Part shown: positions 1-7,383 of the stretch, one piece after another | How the letters are laid out: every line of letters starts with the position of its first letter | Position numbering within the stretch: the stretch's first letter is position 1 | Virus record (IMG/VR): IMGVR_UViG_3300032241_000870 | Span: 1-20,097 of that record | Length of the DNA stretch: 20,097 nt | Source of the DNA: a virus | Reading direction: 5' to 3' (one strand) | Translations under genes and position numbers: made by a program | Notes under the pieces: model-generated | Told to the model about the DNA's origin: nothing | The model's input: the letters and a program-made list of their open reading frames with translations, nothing else | Databases searched by the model: none

Positions 1-14
1 AGCTCACGCCATGA
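1..14 (+). CDS. 3' end of an upstream gene (partial)
   Basis: A TGA at 12-14 overlaps the ATG of the next gene as ATGA, the junction used all through this operon. The open frame before it reads Leu-Thr-Pro-stop. Only three sense codons are visible, so nothing can be said about the product. A holin or another lysis gene would fit the position next to Rz, but that is a guess from gene order only. Confidence 0.3.
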
Positions 15-466
15 TCTTGAAGATTGTGGGTTTATTGTTGGTTATATCAGGAGGTTACTATGTCTCAGATCATCACGGCTATGAAAGACGGGTTGCAGAA
101 GATAAAGCAGAAATTGAAAGACTTAATGGCGAAGCTCGGGCCAAAGAAGCCGAGTTAAATACAAAGTTGGCTAAGGCCAATACTCAACTCAAACAGGCTA
201 AAAATGCTATTCAGTCGAAACAAACTCTCCTTAATAGTCGCGTCGATGCTGGCCAGTTGCGCCTCCCCTCCACCTGTGGTGTACAAGCCAGTGCAGATGC
301 CTCCTCTCCCGCCAGAGATCCAGCCAATGAGTCCGATACTGAGCGACAGACTATCAAAGCTCTTATCGGTATCGCCGCAGACGGAGACACAGCCATCACC
401 CAACTCAACGCCTGCATCGCAACCTATAACCAAGTGATGCAAACGGTTAACGAGGGGGTCAAATGA
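11..466 (+). CDS. Rz: Rz-like inner-membrane spanin (i-spanin)
   Basis: This 151-residue protein has one N-terminal hydrophobic segment (about residues 2-18) followed by a long charged, coiled-coil-like stretch rich in Glu, Lys, Ala and Gln (about 25-75). That is the topology of Rz i-spanins: anchored in the inner membrane with a periplasmic helix. In the family, Rz pairs with an outer-membrane lipoprotein to fuse the two membranes in the last step of Gram-negative lysis. Its partner Rz1 is nested in the +1 frame at 204-437, and an endolysin starts within its stop codon (ATGA at 463-466). The C-terminal half has two Cys residues (in STCGV and NACIA). The identification rests on topology, the nested partner and the neighbouring lysin rather than on a sequence motif. 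Confidence 0.85.
   Translation: MILKIVGLLLVISGGYYVSDHHGYERRVAEDKAEIERLNGEARAKEAELNTKLAKANTQLKQAKNAIQSKQTLLNSRVDAGQLRLPSTCGVQASADASSPARDPANESDTERQTIKALIGIAADGDTAITQLNACIATYNQVMQTVNEGVK
204..437 (+). CDS. Rz1: Rz1-like outer-membrane lipoprotein spanin, nested inside Rz
   Basis: This 77-residue protein is encoded entirely within Rz in the +1 frame. It starts with a short basic n-region, a hydrophobic stretch and a lipobox, Leu16-Ala17-Ser18-Cys19, so signal peptidase II should cleave before Cys19 and leave a lipoprotein. The mature part is Pro-rich (SPPPVVYKP, PPLPPEIQP), the hallmark of Rz1 o-spanins. An AGG at 195-197 lies a few bases before the ATG at 204 and can act as its ribosome binding site. 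In the family the o-spanin sits in the outer membrane and binds the periplasmic end of Rz. The full nesting matches the lambda arrangement. The lipobox and proline content make this a confident call, although it is a complete overlap in another frame. Confidence 0.88.
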   Translation: MLFSRNKLSLIVASMLASCASPPPVVYKPVQMPPLPPEIQPMSPILSDRLSKLLSVSPQTETQPSPNSTPASQPITK

Positions 467-1062
467 TCAATGCTGAACAACTGAGCCAAATGGACATTGG
501 TCCTCAGTGGCTAGACCCTCTCAATGAGACGTTTGACCGATGGGGGATTGATGCCGCTGAAGAGCAGGCTTGCTTTATAGGCCAGTTTTCCTATGAATCC
601 AATCATTTCAAGGATTTGAGCGAAAACCTGAACTATAAGCCTGAAACGCTGATGAAGTTATGGCCTAAACGCTTCCCAACCATGCAGGAAGCTTTAATCT
701 ATGCTCACCAACCAGAAAAGATAGCTAACCACATCTATTCCAATAGAATGGGAAACCGAGACGAAAAGTCTGAGGACGGATGGAGATTCAGGGGGTCAGC
801 AATCTGTCAACTCACAGGTCATGATAACTTTTGGCACGCAGGCCAAGCTTTGGGTATTGACTTGGTCCATAACCCAGATTTGGCCCGTACACCCAAGTAT
901 GCGGCTCCAATTGGGGGTTGGTACTGGAAAACCCACAAATGCAACGAATTGGCCCAAGCAAAGAACTATCTTGCTCTGACAAGAGTCGTCAATGGTGGTG
1001 AATTTGGCGCACAACAGCGAGAAGACTTGACACACAAGTACGAACGCATATTGAATGCTTGA
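463..1062 (+). CDS. Endolysin, glycoside hydrolase family 19 (chitinase-like lysozyme)
   Basis: This 199-residue protein matches phage GH19 lysins throughout. FIGQFSYESNHF followed by SENLNY carries the two family acids (Glu45 as the general acid, Glu54 as the second catalytic acid), then comes the usual KPETL...LWPKRFPT segment. FRGSAICQLTGHDNF (about 110-124) corresponds to the GRGLIQLTGRDNY substrate-cleft motif of the family. The family cuts the glycan backbone of peptidoglycan. There is no signal peptide or N-terminal membrane segment, so export through a holin pore is expected, although no holin lies in the window. The start is ATG 463, preceded by GAGGGGG and overlapping the Rz stop. 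The length is normal for a single-domain phage GH19 lysin without a cell-wall-binding module. Confidence 0.9.
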   Translation: MINAEQLSQMDIGPQWLDPLNETFDRWGIDAAEEQACFIGQFSYESNHFKDLSENLNYKPETLMKLWPKRFPTMQEALIYAHQPEKIANHIYSNRMGNRDEKSEDGWRFRGSAICQLTGHDNFWHAGQALGIDLVHNPDLARTPKYAAPIGGWYWKTHKCNELAQAKNYLALTRVVNGGEFGAQQREDLTHKYERILNA

Positions 1063-1085
1063 TTAGAAGGGTATAGGGGACTAAA

Positions 1086-1112
1086 ATGAGCAAAAGACTG
1101 GGTAAATCATGA
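1086..1112 (+). other. Possible 8-codon minicistron before the adaptor gene
   Basis: In the 46-base gap after the lysin, an AGGGGA Shine-Dalgarno-like sequence (1075-1080) sits six bases upstream of ATG 1086. That ATG opens a frame of only eight codons (MSKRLGKS), and its TGA overlaps the ATG of the adaptor gene at 1109. The adaptor's own upstream sequence (GGGTAAATC) is a poorer ribosome site, so the minicistron may load ribosomes by termination-reinitiation. It could equally be a chance frame or the remnant of a deleted gene. Confidence 0.25.
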
Positions 1113-1753
1113 CCACGACCACAACACCATCATTCGTTCTGACGTACGACAGCCTAGTTACTACTGTAACCCAGTATCTAGAGCGTAATGATACTGCTAC
1201 TGTCAATCAAATTCCAACATTTATCACGATGTGTGAGTTTGAGATAGCCCAAGAGATTAAAACCCTTGGACAGTTGCAAGTTGTGACAGCTACCATGAAC
1301 GTAGGAAACAACGTCATTGCCAAGCCTGCTAGATGGCGTAAGACCGTTTCTTTTAACCTGACCAATGGTACGTCTAGGCAACCTGTGTATTTAAGGAAAT
1401 ACGAGTATTTAAAGGCTTATGCTCCTGACAATACTGCTACAGGAACACCTGTCTACTATGCTGACTATAACTACGATAACTGGTTAGTTGCCCCAACTCC
1501 TGACCAAAACTATTCTTTTGAAGTGCTGTTTTACGAAAGACTACAGCCTTTGTCGAGCACCAATCAGACTAACTGGTTGACTCAAAACGCACCTAACGCC
1601 ATGTTATTTGGTACTCTTTTGCAGGCCATGCCTTTTTTAAAGAACGATCAAAGAACGATTTTTCAACAAAAGTACGATTTAGCTCTCCAAGCCCTCAAAG
1701 CTGAAGATACAACTCGTATGGCAGACAGACAAGCAATTGCATTGGATTCATAA
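1109..1753 (+). CDS. Head-tail adaptor protein (phage SU10-type adaptor family)
   Basis: This 214-residue protein begins with a short Thr run and a YDSLVTTVTQYLERND helix, a usual opening for podovirus adaptors. The central and C-terminal blocks also fit: W..AP.PD..YSFEVLFYERLQPLS, then TNWLTQNAPNAMLFGTLLQAMPFLKND and a final helical region (about 180-214). These blocks are characteristic of the SU10 adaptor family, whose members form the ring under the portal that joins head to tail. Portal, capsid and terminase genes are not in the window and presumably lie to the left. A homing endonuclease gene begins one base after its stop. The assignment is from recalled family pattern, not from a search. 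Confidence 0.75.
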   Translation: MTTTTTPSFVLTYDSLVTTVTQYLERNDTATVNQIPTFITMCEFEIAQEIKTLGQLQVVTATMNVGNNVIAKPARWRKTVSFNLTNGTSRQPVYLRKYEYLKAYAPDNTATGTPVYYADYNYDNWLVAPTPDQNYSFEVLFYERLQPLSSTNQTNWLTQNAPNAMLFGTLLQAMPFLKNDQRTIFQQKYDLALQALKAEDTTRMADRQAIALDS

Positions 1754-1754
1754 A

Positions 1755-2390
1755 ATGTACGCCATTTACATAATTACAAATACTTTAAATGGAATGCAAT
1801 ATGTAGGCATTACAAATGATATTGCTCGTCGATGGAAAAGACATAAAAATGCCAATGAAAATCAATACTTATATAAAGCCATAAAAAAATATGGTTCAGA
1901 ATGTTTTGTTTTCACACATTTTGCTGATGCTTTTGATGTTTTAGCCGCTAAAGCAATTGAACGTATGTTGATATCTGAACATAACACTCTTGTGCCCAAT
2001 GGCTACAATTTAACTATGGGTGGAGATGGCACATTTGGCAGAAAACATACAGAAGAAGAAAAGAAAAAAATTCGTGAGACTAATAAATTAACTTGGTCAA
2101 ATCCTAAATTAAGAAAAACAAACGGTCAAAAAGTTAGTTTAATCAACACAGGAAAACCAAATGGAAGAAAAGGGAAAACAACCAGCAAAAAAGGTGTTCC
2201 TCATTCTGAAAGTCATAGAGAAAATTTGGCAAAAGTGCTAAAAAGTCCTGAGTTTATTAAAAAATCTGTTGAATCTCGTAAAAAAACTTATGCCACCCCA
2301 GAGTGGAAAGCAAACCAAAGTGCAAAAATAAAAGCAAGTTGGGCAATTCGTAAAGCAAAAAAACTATCTGAATCTGGAGTTACAGCATGA
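1755..2390 (+). CDS. Free-standing GIY-YIG homing endonuclease with NUMOD3-like repeats
   Basis: This 211-residue protein starts at ATG 1755, one base after the adaptor stop. An in-frame TTG at 1737 would overlap the adaptor and is less likely. The GIY-YIG core is visible as Ala3-Ile-Tyr5 and Tyr16-Val-Gly18, with Arg25/Arg26, the catalytic Glu69 in AIERML, and the GYNLTMGGDG block near 85-95. The C-terminal half is very basic and holds two NUMOD3-like DNA-binding motifs (FGRKHTEEEKKKIRETNK and GVPHSESHRENLAKVLKS). These enzymes cut an intron-less or HEG-less allele and spread by recombinational repair. The gene is clearly more AT-rich than its flanks, supporting recent insertion. No intron or intein borders are seen, so it is free-standing. 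The next gene starts inside its stop (ATGA). Confidence 0.9.
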   Translation: MYAIYIITNTLNGMQYVGITNDIARRWKRHKNANENQYLYKAIKKYGSECFVFTHFADAFDVLAAKAIERMLISEHNTLVPNGYNLTMGGDGTFGRKHTEEEKKKIRETNKLTWSNPKLRKTNGQKVSLINTGKPNGRKGKTTSKKGVPHSESHRENLAKVLKSPEFIKKSVESRKKTYATPEWKANQSAKIKASWAIRKAKKLSESGVTA

Positions 2391-3664
2391 GTATAAATTA
2401 TCTTGATCCGTTTACAGGACAGACGATCTCCCCCTCGCAAACAGGGTACGAGTCATTAACACTGTCATCCAATACCACCCTTCAGTGGCCCATCAATGGC
2501 AACAACACAAATGTTGTGGCGACCATCATTGAGGTTACTGCTACAACCTCTAACTTATCGTTAGCGATGCCTCCAGCTTCTCAGGTGTCCACTGGTCAAT
2601 CAGTATTGATCAGGAACACTGGAAGCTTGGTTTTCAACGTCACTGACAATGCAGGAAACATACTTGCGACAGTTTTGTCAGGTATCTCTTGGTACATTTA
2701 TGTAACTAACAACTCCACTACAGCAGGCACTTGGAACTCTGTACAGTTTGGAGCTAGTGCAAGTAATGCCAACGCCACAACTTTGGCAGGTGCTGGTTTA
2801 GTATCTGCTGGTACAGCCATCAACCAGAACTACCCCATTCAGACCCTAAACTCTGGTACAACCCTAAACTCTGGCTACTTGGCTACAGTCGTGGTTTGGA
2901 CTGGTGGTGTAGGTAGTTTAACTTTGCCTTCTGCATCCTCTTTGGGTAATGGATGGTTCACCATCATCAGAAACAGTGGAAGTGGTATTTTGACCATCTA
3001 CCCAAGTGGTTCAGATACGATCAATGGTAACTCTACCCAACAGCTTCAGTTGACAGAATCCTTGGTGATTGTCTCTGCTGGAACCAATACCATTGTGGTT
3101 GGTTCTACAACATATACAGGTTTCAGCACCTATGCTTATGGTAGGTCAAATCTCTTCCCCTATACCCAGTTAGCCATCAGCGTGACTGGTATTTCATCCT
3201 CTACTTACACCCTGACAGCTACTCAAGCGTCTAGCGTTATCCAAAGCTACAGTGGTGTTTTGAGCCAAAGTATCACAGTGATCCTTCCTCAGACTGTTCA
3301 GCTTTACTCCATGTCTAACCAGACAACTGGAAGCTATTCTTTGAGTTTTAAGACAAGTGCTTCAGGTGGAACGACATACACCTTAGCCCAAGGCAACTAT
3401 GTGATGTTGGTTTCTGATGGAACAAACGTCTACAACGCTCAGTCTGCTTCAGTGGCGTTGGCAGGAACAGCTCTATTTAACTCAGGTACTGCGACTGCAC
3501 CTTCTTTGGCCTTTACGTCTGACAATACGACTGGGCTGTATTTGGCAGGAACGGGCATCTTTGGCGTGGCCGCAGGTGGTGCACAGGGCATCTTGGTGGG
3601 TTCGAGTTCGAGTGCTAGCCCCGGGTTGACCGTACCCCTAGGCATCTCTGGAGGCACATTTTGA
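2387..3664 (+). CDS. Putative tail fibre/tail structural protein with repeated beta domains
   Basis: This 425-residue protein is rich in Ser, Thr, Asn, Gly and Val with few charges, typical of trimeric beta-structured tail proteins. Three related stretches can be read, at about residues 20-125, 150-245 and 258-350. Each has an LPxAS-like strand, an 'IRN(T/S)GS' or comparable turn, and a hydrophobic 'V.V..G.N' ending. The C-terminal 60 residues ([19 protein letters not shown]..., ...[11 protein letters not shown]) resemble the 'TGLY...G' segment before the C-terminus of many phage tail-fibre proteins. It lies between the homing endonuclease and the large 653-residue tail protein, whose TTG start overlaps its stop (TTGA). 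Receptor binding is possible but not shown. Confidence 0.55.
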   Translation: MSINYLDPFTGQTISPSQTGYESLTLSSNTTLQWPINGNNTNVVATIIEVTATTSNLSLAMPPASQVSTGQSVLIRNTGSLVFNVTDNAGNILATVLSGISWYIYVTNNSTTAGTWNSVQFGASASNANATTLAGAGLVSAGTAINQNYPIQTLNSGTTLNSGYLATVVVWTGGVGSLTLPSASSLGNGWFTIIRNSGSGILTIYPSGSDTINGNSTQQLQLTESLVIVSAGTNTIVVGSTTYTGFSTYAYGRSNLFPYTQLAISVTGISSSTYTLTATQASSVIQSYSGVLSQSITVILPQTVQLYSMSNQTTGSYSLSFKTSASGGTTYTLAQGNYVMLVSDGTNVYNAQSASVALAGTALFNSGTATAPSLAFTSDNTTGLYLAGTGIFGVAAGGAQGILVGSSSSASPGLTVPLGISGGTF

Positions 3665-5622
3665 CAGCCAACGTCGTCAACCTACTCATCCCTGCTGGTA
3701 TACAGAGGGATGGAACGCAATTCGATGCTCCATGCTATGTGGATGGGCAGTGGGTGCGTTTTCAGCGTGGGAGACCTCGTAAGATTGGTGGGTACAACGG
3801 GTTGTTTTTGAATAGCCCGGGGATCTCACGTGGGATGCTCCAAAACTCCTACAACGGACTGAACTACATCTACTCAGGCTATAACACTGGCCTCTACTAC
3901 TGGCAGACCAATGACGTCAATGGCGTAGGCTTTGGCCCTCAAGCCATTACGATGCCCTCCAATTTCACGTCTAGCAACAACAATTTGTGGCAGTTTGACA
4001 TTGGATACAACGCCTATGGAACAGGCCAACTGGAGTTGATTGCTCATGCTGGGCAGAATTTGGCTGACATAAGCTCGACAACGAATACGCCAGTGTTTCA
4101 GGGCCAGTTCCCCGGTGGCTCTCTCTCCAGCGTAGGCGTCTTCACAGCCACAGGTACACCCTCTGGCACTCAAATTACCATCACTGGCCTTAATTACAAA
4201 ATCAACACAGGCCAATTGGTGACAGGGACAGGTATCCCTGCAAATACTACTGTGACTGCAGTTACATTCTCCACCAATACGGTCGTGATGGTCAACAACT
4301 CCATCACTGGAACCTCACCCATAACAGTTACTTTTGACAATCAAATATCTGTGAGTGGTGGGGCTTGTATGCTCTACCCTTATCTTTTTGTTTATGGCAA
4401 CAATGGATTGATCCAGAACTGTGCCGCTGGTGACTTCACCAACTGGGTATCTGCTGACGCCAACGCCAACAACGTATCTGCTACAAAAGTAGTCAAGGGT
4501 ATGCCTCTTAGGGGTGGTACAACCTCTCCAGCAGGCTTGTTTTGGTCCTTAGACCAGCTCACTCGTGTCTCTTACGCTCCTCAGACTGTAGGAACGAGCA
4601 CCCTTTATTGGCGTTATGACATCATTTCTAGCCAAACCTCCATCATGTCCTCTAACTGCGTGATTGAGTACGATGGAATCTACTATTGGTGTGGAACTGA
4701 CCGTTTCTTGATGTACAACGGTGTTGTTCAAGAGATGGACAACAAAACAAACTTAAATTGGTTCTTTGATAACCTGAACTACTCTCAGAGACAAAAGGTC
4801 TGGGTGAGCAAAGTTCCTCGTTGGGGTGAGATTTGGTGGTTCTACCCAAGGGGTACAGCTACTGAGTGCACAGATGCCATCATTTATAACGTCAGAGAGA
4901 AGACTTGGTACGATGCAGGCCAAGCCATGGGAGCCAATCGCTCTGCTGGAACCTTTTCTGAGGTGTTTAGATACCCTGTTTGGGCAGGAAATACCTCTTT
5001 GAACAGTGCTTTGTTCACTGGTTCTATCTCTGGTACGACTTTGACAGTCAGTTCCATGGCTTCTGGGCAGATTTTTGCTGGTGAAGTGTTATTGGGTACA
5101 GGAATAGCCACAGGAACCGTTGTAACGGCTTTTGTGAGTGGAACAGGAGGCACTGGTACCTACACTGTGTCTATCTCTCAAACCGTCTCTAGCACCCAAA
5201 TAACAGCTCAGAGCTATACCATTTGGCAACACGAGATTGGTACAGATGCCATCCTACTGAACAACGTGGATGCCATCGATTCTTATATCGAGACCAACAG
5301 TATTGGATGGGTCAATGGTGGAGCTGGTCAAAAGGCTACTTTGGGAACCAATAAGTGGGTGAGATTAGAGCGTGTTGAGCCTAACTTTAACCAGACTGGA
5401 CCCATGAATATGTATGTCACTGGTAAGAGCTATGCTGATGGCACAGATGTGGTGTCTCAAGCATATGAGTTTGACCCAACAACGTCTAAAATCGACCTTA
5501 GAGAGCAACGTCGTGAGATGAGACTCAAGTTTGAGAGCAACGTCACTGGTGGAAACTACGAAATGGGTAACCTCATATTGAGCGTTGACATTGGTGACGA
5601 ACGTGGTACGGGTAACCCATAA
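3661..5622 (+). CDS. Large tail structural protein, possible tail nozzle/tubular protein
   Basis: This 653-residue protein starts at TTG 3661 within the previous stop codon. No better ATG exists near the conserved-looking beginning [18 protein letters not shown], and residues 25-45 ([18 protein letters not shown]) are the type of opening I associate with podovirus tail proteins below the adaptor. Repeated W/Y-rich strands ([43 protein letters not shown]) suggest a beta-propeller-like core as in tail nozzles. The C-terminus ([20 protein letters not shown]) is also typical. Two related ~65-residue Gly/Thr-rich modules are inserted at about 161-225 and 452-516. By gene order and size it is the best nozzle candidate in the window. 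Analogy to T7 gp12 or P22 gp10 is inference. Confidence 0.6.
   Translation: MTANVVNLLIPAGIQRDGTQFDAPCYVDGQWVRFQRGRPRKIGGYNGLFLNSPGISRGMLQNSYNGLNYIYSGYNTGLYYWQTNDVNGVGFGPQAITMPSNFTSSNNNLWQFDIGYNAYGTGQLELIAHAGQNLADISSTTNTPVFQGQFPGGSLSSVGVFTATGTPSGTQITITGLNYKINTGQLVTGTGIPANTTVTAVTFSTNTVVMVNNSITGTSPITVTFDNQISVSGGACMLYPYLFVYGNNGLIQNCAAGDFTNWVSADANANNVSATKVVKGMPLRGGTTSPAGLFWSLDQLTRVSYAPQTVGTSTLYWRYDIISSQTSIMSSNCVIEYDGIYYWCGTDRFLMYNGVVQEMDNKTNLNWFFDNLNYSQRQKVWVSKVPRWGEIWWFYPRGTATECTDAIIYNVREKTWYDAGQAMGANRSAGTFSEVFRYPVWAGNTSLNSALFTGSISGTTLTVSSMASGQIFAGEVLLGTGIATGTVVTAFVSGTGGTGTYTVSISQTVSSTQITAQSYTIWQHEIGTDAILLNNVDAIDSYIETNSIGWVNGGAGQKATLGTNKWVRLERVEPNFNQTGPMNMYVTGKSYADGTDVVSQAYEFDPTTSKIDLREQRREMRLKFESNVTGGNYEMGNLILSVDIGDERGTGNP
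4141..4335 (+). repeat. Inserted ~65-residue Gly/Thr-rich module, copy 1 (in 653-aa tail protein)
   Basis: Residues 161-225 read as [16 protein letters not shown]..., with a [13 protein letters not shown] centre and an ITVTF end. The pattern (F-T-x-x-x-S-G-T-x-I/L-T-V, then G-x-x-V/L-x-G-T-G-I, then T-x-V-T-A) is shared with a second stretch at 5014-5208. Such modules are found as mobile surface decorations in many phage structural proteins. They probably fold as a small beta domain on the virion surface. Confidence 0.6.
5014..5208 (+). repeat. Inserted ~65-residue Gly/Thr-rich module, copy 2 (in 653-aa tail protein)
   Basis: Residues 452-516 begin [15 protein letters not shown] and continue through [26 protein letters not shown] and [11 protein letters not shown]. 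This is a nearly canonical form of a module I recall in many unrelated phage structural proteins. Copy 1 in the same protein is more diverged, so the two were probably gained separately or have aged differently. Confidence 0.65.
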
Positions 5623-5864
5623 TGGTTGTCTATGACCCTCGTGGGCTTACTTGGGACGAATGGTGTGCTCGTATGGCAGAGTTGTTTGCCTCTAACCAAC
5701 TGGGTACACTACCTGAAGATCAATGGCGTCTTTGGGCAGATGGTATGCAAGGAATTGGGTATTTTGTTCAATCAGCAGTTCCAGATCAGAGAGGATTTGA
5801 TCATTGGTACGATTGGGCAGAAACTTTGTGTGGAATTATGTCAATACAACCGAGTCAAACATGA
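5622..5864 (+). CDS. Small acidic protein of unknown function in the tail gene cluster
   Basis: This 80-residue protein is rich in Trp (six) and acidic residues: [22 protein letters not shown]..., then W..WADGMQGIGYFVQSAVPDQRGFDHWYDWAETLCGIM. It has no membrane segment or signal peptide. Its ATG shares one base with the upstream stop (TAATG), and its own stop overlaps the next ATG (ATGA at 5861-5864), so it should be made with the tail proteins. The Trp-rich helical pattern suggests a small virion or assembly factor. I do not recognise a family with a known function. Confidence 0.75.
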   Translation: MVVYDPRGLTWDEWCARMAELFASNQLGTLPEDQWRLWADGMQGIGYFVQSAVPDQRGFDHWYDWAETLCGIMSIQPSQT

Positions 5865-6262
5865 GTATTCCAGTTAACCACGTTAGTCAAATCATTAAAA
5901 ATCACATTCGTCACAATGGGATGGATGCAACTCATGATGACTTGATGAATGCTTTGGCTGAAAAAGTTAAAGAGGGATTTAAGATTGTTAAGTTTAATAA
6001 CGTCCTTTTTGCCTATCAGTTGCAAGGAAATCATCTTTTGTTAACTATTGTTAACGGAGATCATCCTCGTGGTTATTTATTGGCTTTGCGTAAATTTGTA
6101 AACTTTATGAGAAAGATTGGTGCAAAGTACTTGATGATGTATGTGCAGGATAAAGACTTGTCAGCCAAGATTGCATCTTCTTCAGGACTTGGAGATATCA
6201 CATTTAGAGATGCTGATCCAAACCAAGTTGATCCTTATCTAATGCTTGCGGAGGTGTCATAA
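5861..6262 (+). CDS. Unknown protein, possibly GNAT-like, between tail and ejection-protein genes
   Basis: The start is taken as ATG 5861 (133 residues), inside the previous stop codon. An in-frame GTG/ATG-type codon 57 bases upstream would overlap the previous gene deeply and is unlikely. The sequence has an N-terminal helical part (VSQIIKNHIRHNGMDATHDDLMNALAEKVKEG) followed by alternating strands and helices (FNNVLFAYQLQGNHLLLTIVNG, RGYLLALRKFVNFMRKIGAKYLMMYVQD). This layout recalls the GNAT-like fold of T7-type internal virion protein gp13, which occupies the same place after the tail tubular genes. That comparison is from position and pattern only. No acetyl-CoA-binding Q/RxxGxG/A motif is clear, so enzymatic activity is doubtful. 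Confidence 0.7.
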   Translation: MSIPVNHVSQIIKNHIRHNGMDATHDDLMNALAEKVKEGFKIVKFNNVLFAYQLQGNHLLLTIVNGDHPRGYLLALRKFVNFMRKIGAKYLMMYVQDKDLSAKIASSSGLGDITFRDADPNQVDPYLMLAEVS

Positions 6263-7383
6263 TGGGTTGCTGTGGTGGATTTGTTGGAGAGGTCCTTAAT
6301 AAACCTACAGAAGCTGTTAACAGTGCTGTTAATACTGCTTTGAAGAACCCGTTCCAGACTGCGGCCCTCGTAGCCACAGCTATCTATGCTCCTGAATTGA
6401 TTGATTCTTTGGGTAGTGGATCAGAATTGGGTGCAGACGTCATCCCTGCTTCAACTCCAAGTGTTGCCACCTCTGCGGCCGAGGCAGATCAGATGAGTGG
6501 ACTGACTGACTTGGGTTATGGTCAAACAGGAGCAGTCACTCCTAGTATGTATGCACCTACTGCTGGGAGCACAGGCATGACGTTGCCCGGATCAGTAAAC
6601 GCCTCAGGCCTATCAAATACCTATGGACTACAGATGGCTCCTTCTGGTGGTGCTGGTCTAAGCACTGCATCTTTGCCAACAGGTGCATCTTCTATTGCAA
6701 CTGGTGCAGGCTCTACCTTGGCTGGTATGAACCCTGCCACGATTGATGCGGCGGCTATGACTGCAGGCACTGGTACTACCCTTGCTGACGTCGCCAAGGC
6801 CGCATCTGGTATTGCCGCAGGTGCCTCCCTCCTCAACCAAGGCACTAGCTCAAGTGGAGGTGGCAGTAATTATGGTTTTGCCCAACCACAACAACTCAGT
6901 GGTACCGTTTCTGGTGGGAAAGCTGTCCAAGTAACTCCCTACAACGAGAATTTGCCTACACTTTCAGCTTACCATTCTCCCAATGTAACTCCTGTTAGCA
7001 CATATGGCATTGTTCCTAGCTATAGGTCTTTGTCTAGTCCAACGTATGCCAAAGAAGGTGGAGAGATTCACGACCACGAAGGGCATCCAGAATACCCTAA
7101 ATCACCCCTACAAACGGTTTTCAGTACTAGGGGTGGAACACACTATGTACAAGGCAAAGGAACAGGCCAAAGCGATGATATTGATGCAAAACTTGCAGAT
7201 GGAGAATATGTATTTGACGCTGACACTGTGGCCGCCCTCGGGGATGGGTCAAATAAAGCAGGTGCTCAAGCATTGGACAAGATGAGAGAATCCATCAGAG
7301 CACACAAAAGATCAGCTCCTGACAACAAAATACCACCCAAGGCAAAACAACCCTTTGCGTACCTTAAAGAAGGAAACAAATAA
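6262..7383 (+). CDS. Virion-associated protein with conserved 'LADGEYVFDADTVAALG' C-terminal domain
   Basis: This 373-residue protein starts MGCCGGFVGEVL, followed by a moderately hydrophobic segment (about 30-48) and a long low-complexity Gly/Ala/Ser/Thr region to about residue 250. The C-terminal third is different. It is charged and contains KEGGEIHDHEGHPEYP, GQSDDIDAKLADGEYVFDADTVAALGDGS and KAGAQALDKMRESIRAHK. That last block recurs at the C-termini of structural proteins in many uncultured phages and is usually labelled virion protein. The function is unknown, and a role as an internal or ejection protein follows only from gene order. It is linked to both neighbours by TAATG junctions. 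Confidence 0.7.
   Translation: MGCCGGFVGEVLNKPTEAVNSAVNTALKNPFQTAALVATAIYAPELIDSLGSGSELGADVIPASTPSVATSAAEADQMSGLTDLGYGQTGAVTPSMYAPTAGSTGMTLPGSVNASGLSNTYGLQMAPSGGAGLSTASLPTGASSIATGAGSTLAGMNPATIDAAAMTAGTGTTLADVAKAASGIAAGASLLNQGTSSSGGGSNYGFAQPQQLSGTVSGGKAVQVTPYNENLPTLSAYHSPNVTPVSTYGIVPSYRSLSSPTYAKEGGEIHDHEGHPEYPKSPLQTVFSTRGGTHYVQGKGTGQSDDIDAKLADGEYVFDADTVAALGDGSNKAGAQALDKMRESIRAHKRSAPDNKIPPKAKQPFAYLKEGNK

Noticed and set aside
1755-2390. Group I intron or intein around the GIY-YIG endonuclease.
   Set aside because: Neither neighbour is interrupted: the adaptor and tail genes each have complete starts and stops, and no intron core or intein splice motifs are seen.
5626-5877. 83-residue frame overlapping the small Trp-rich gene.
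   Set aside because: It covers the same bases as the 80-residue gene, which has better junctions (TAATG and ATGA) on both sides.
7004-7285. 93-residue frame within the 373-residue virion protein gene.
   Set aside because: It is a +1/+2 shadow of the conserved LADGEYVFDADTVAALG domain; no ribosome site precedes it.
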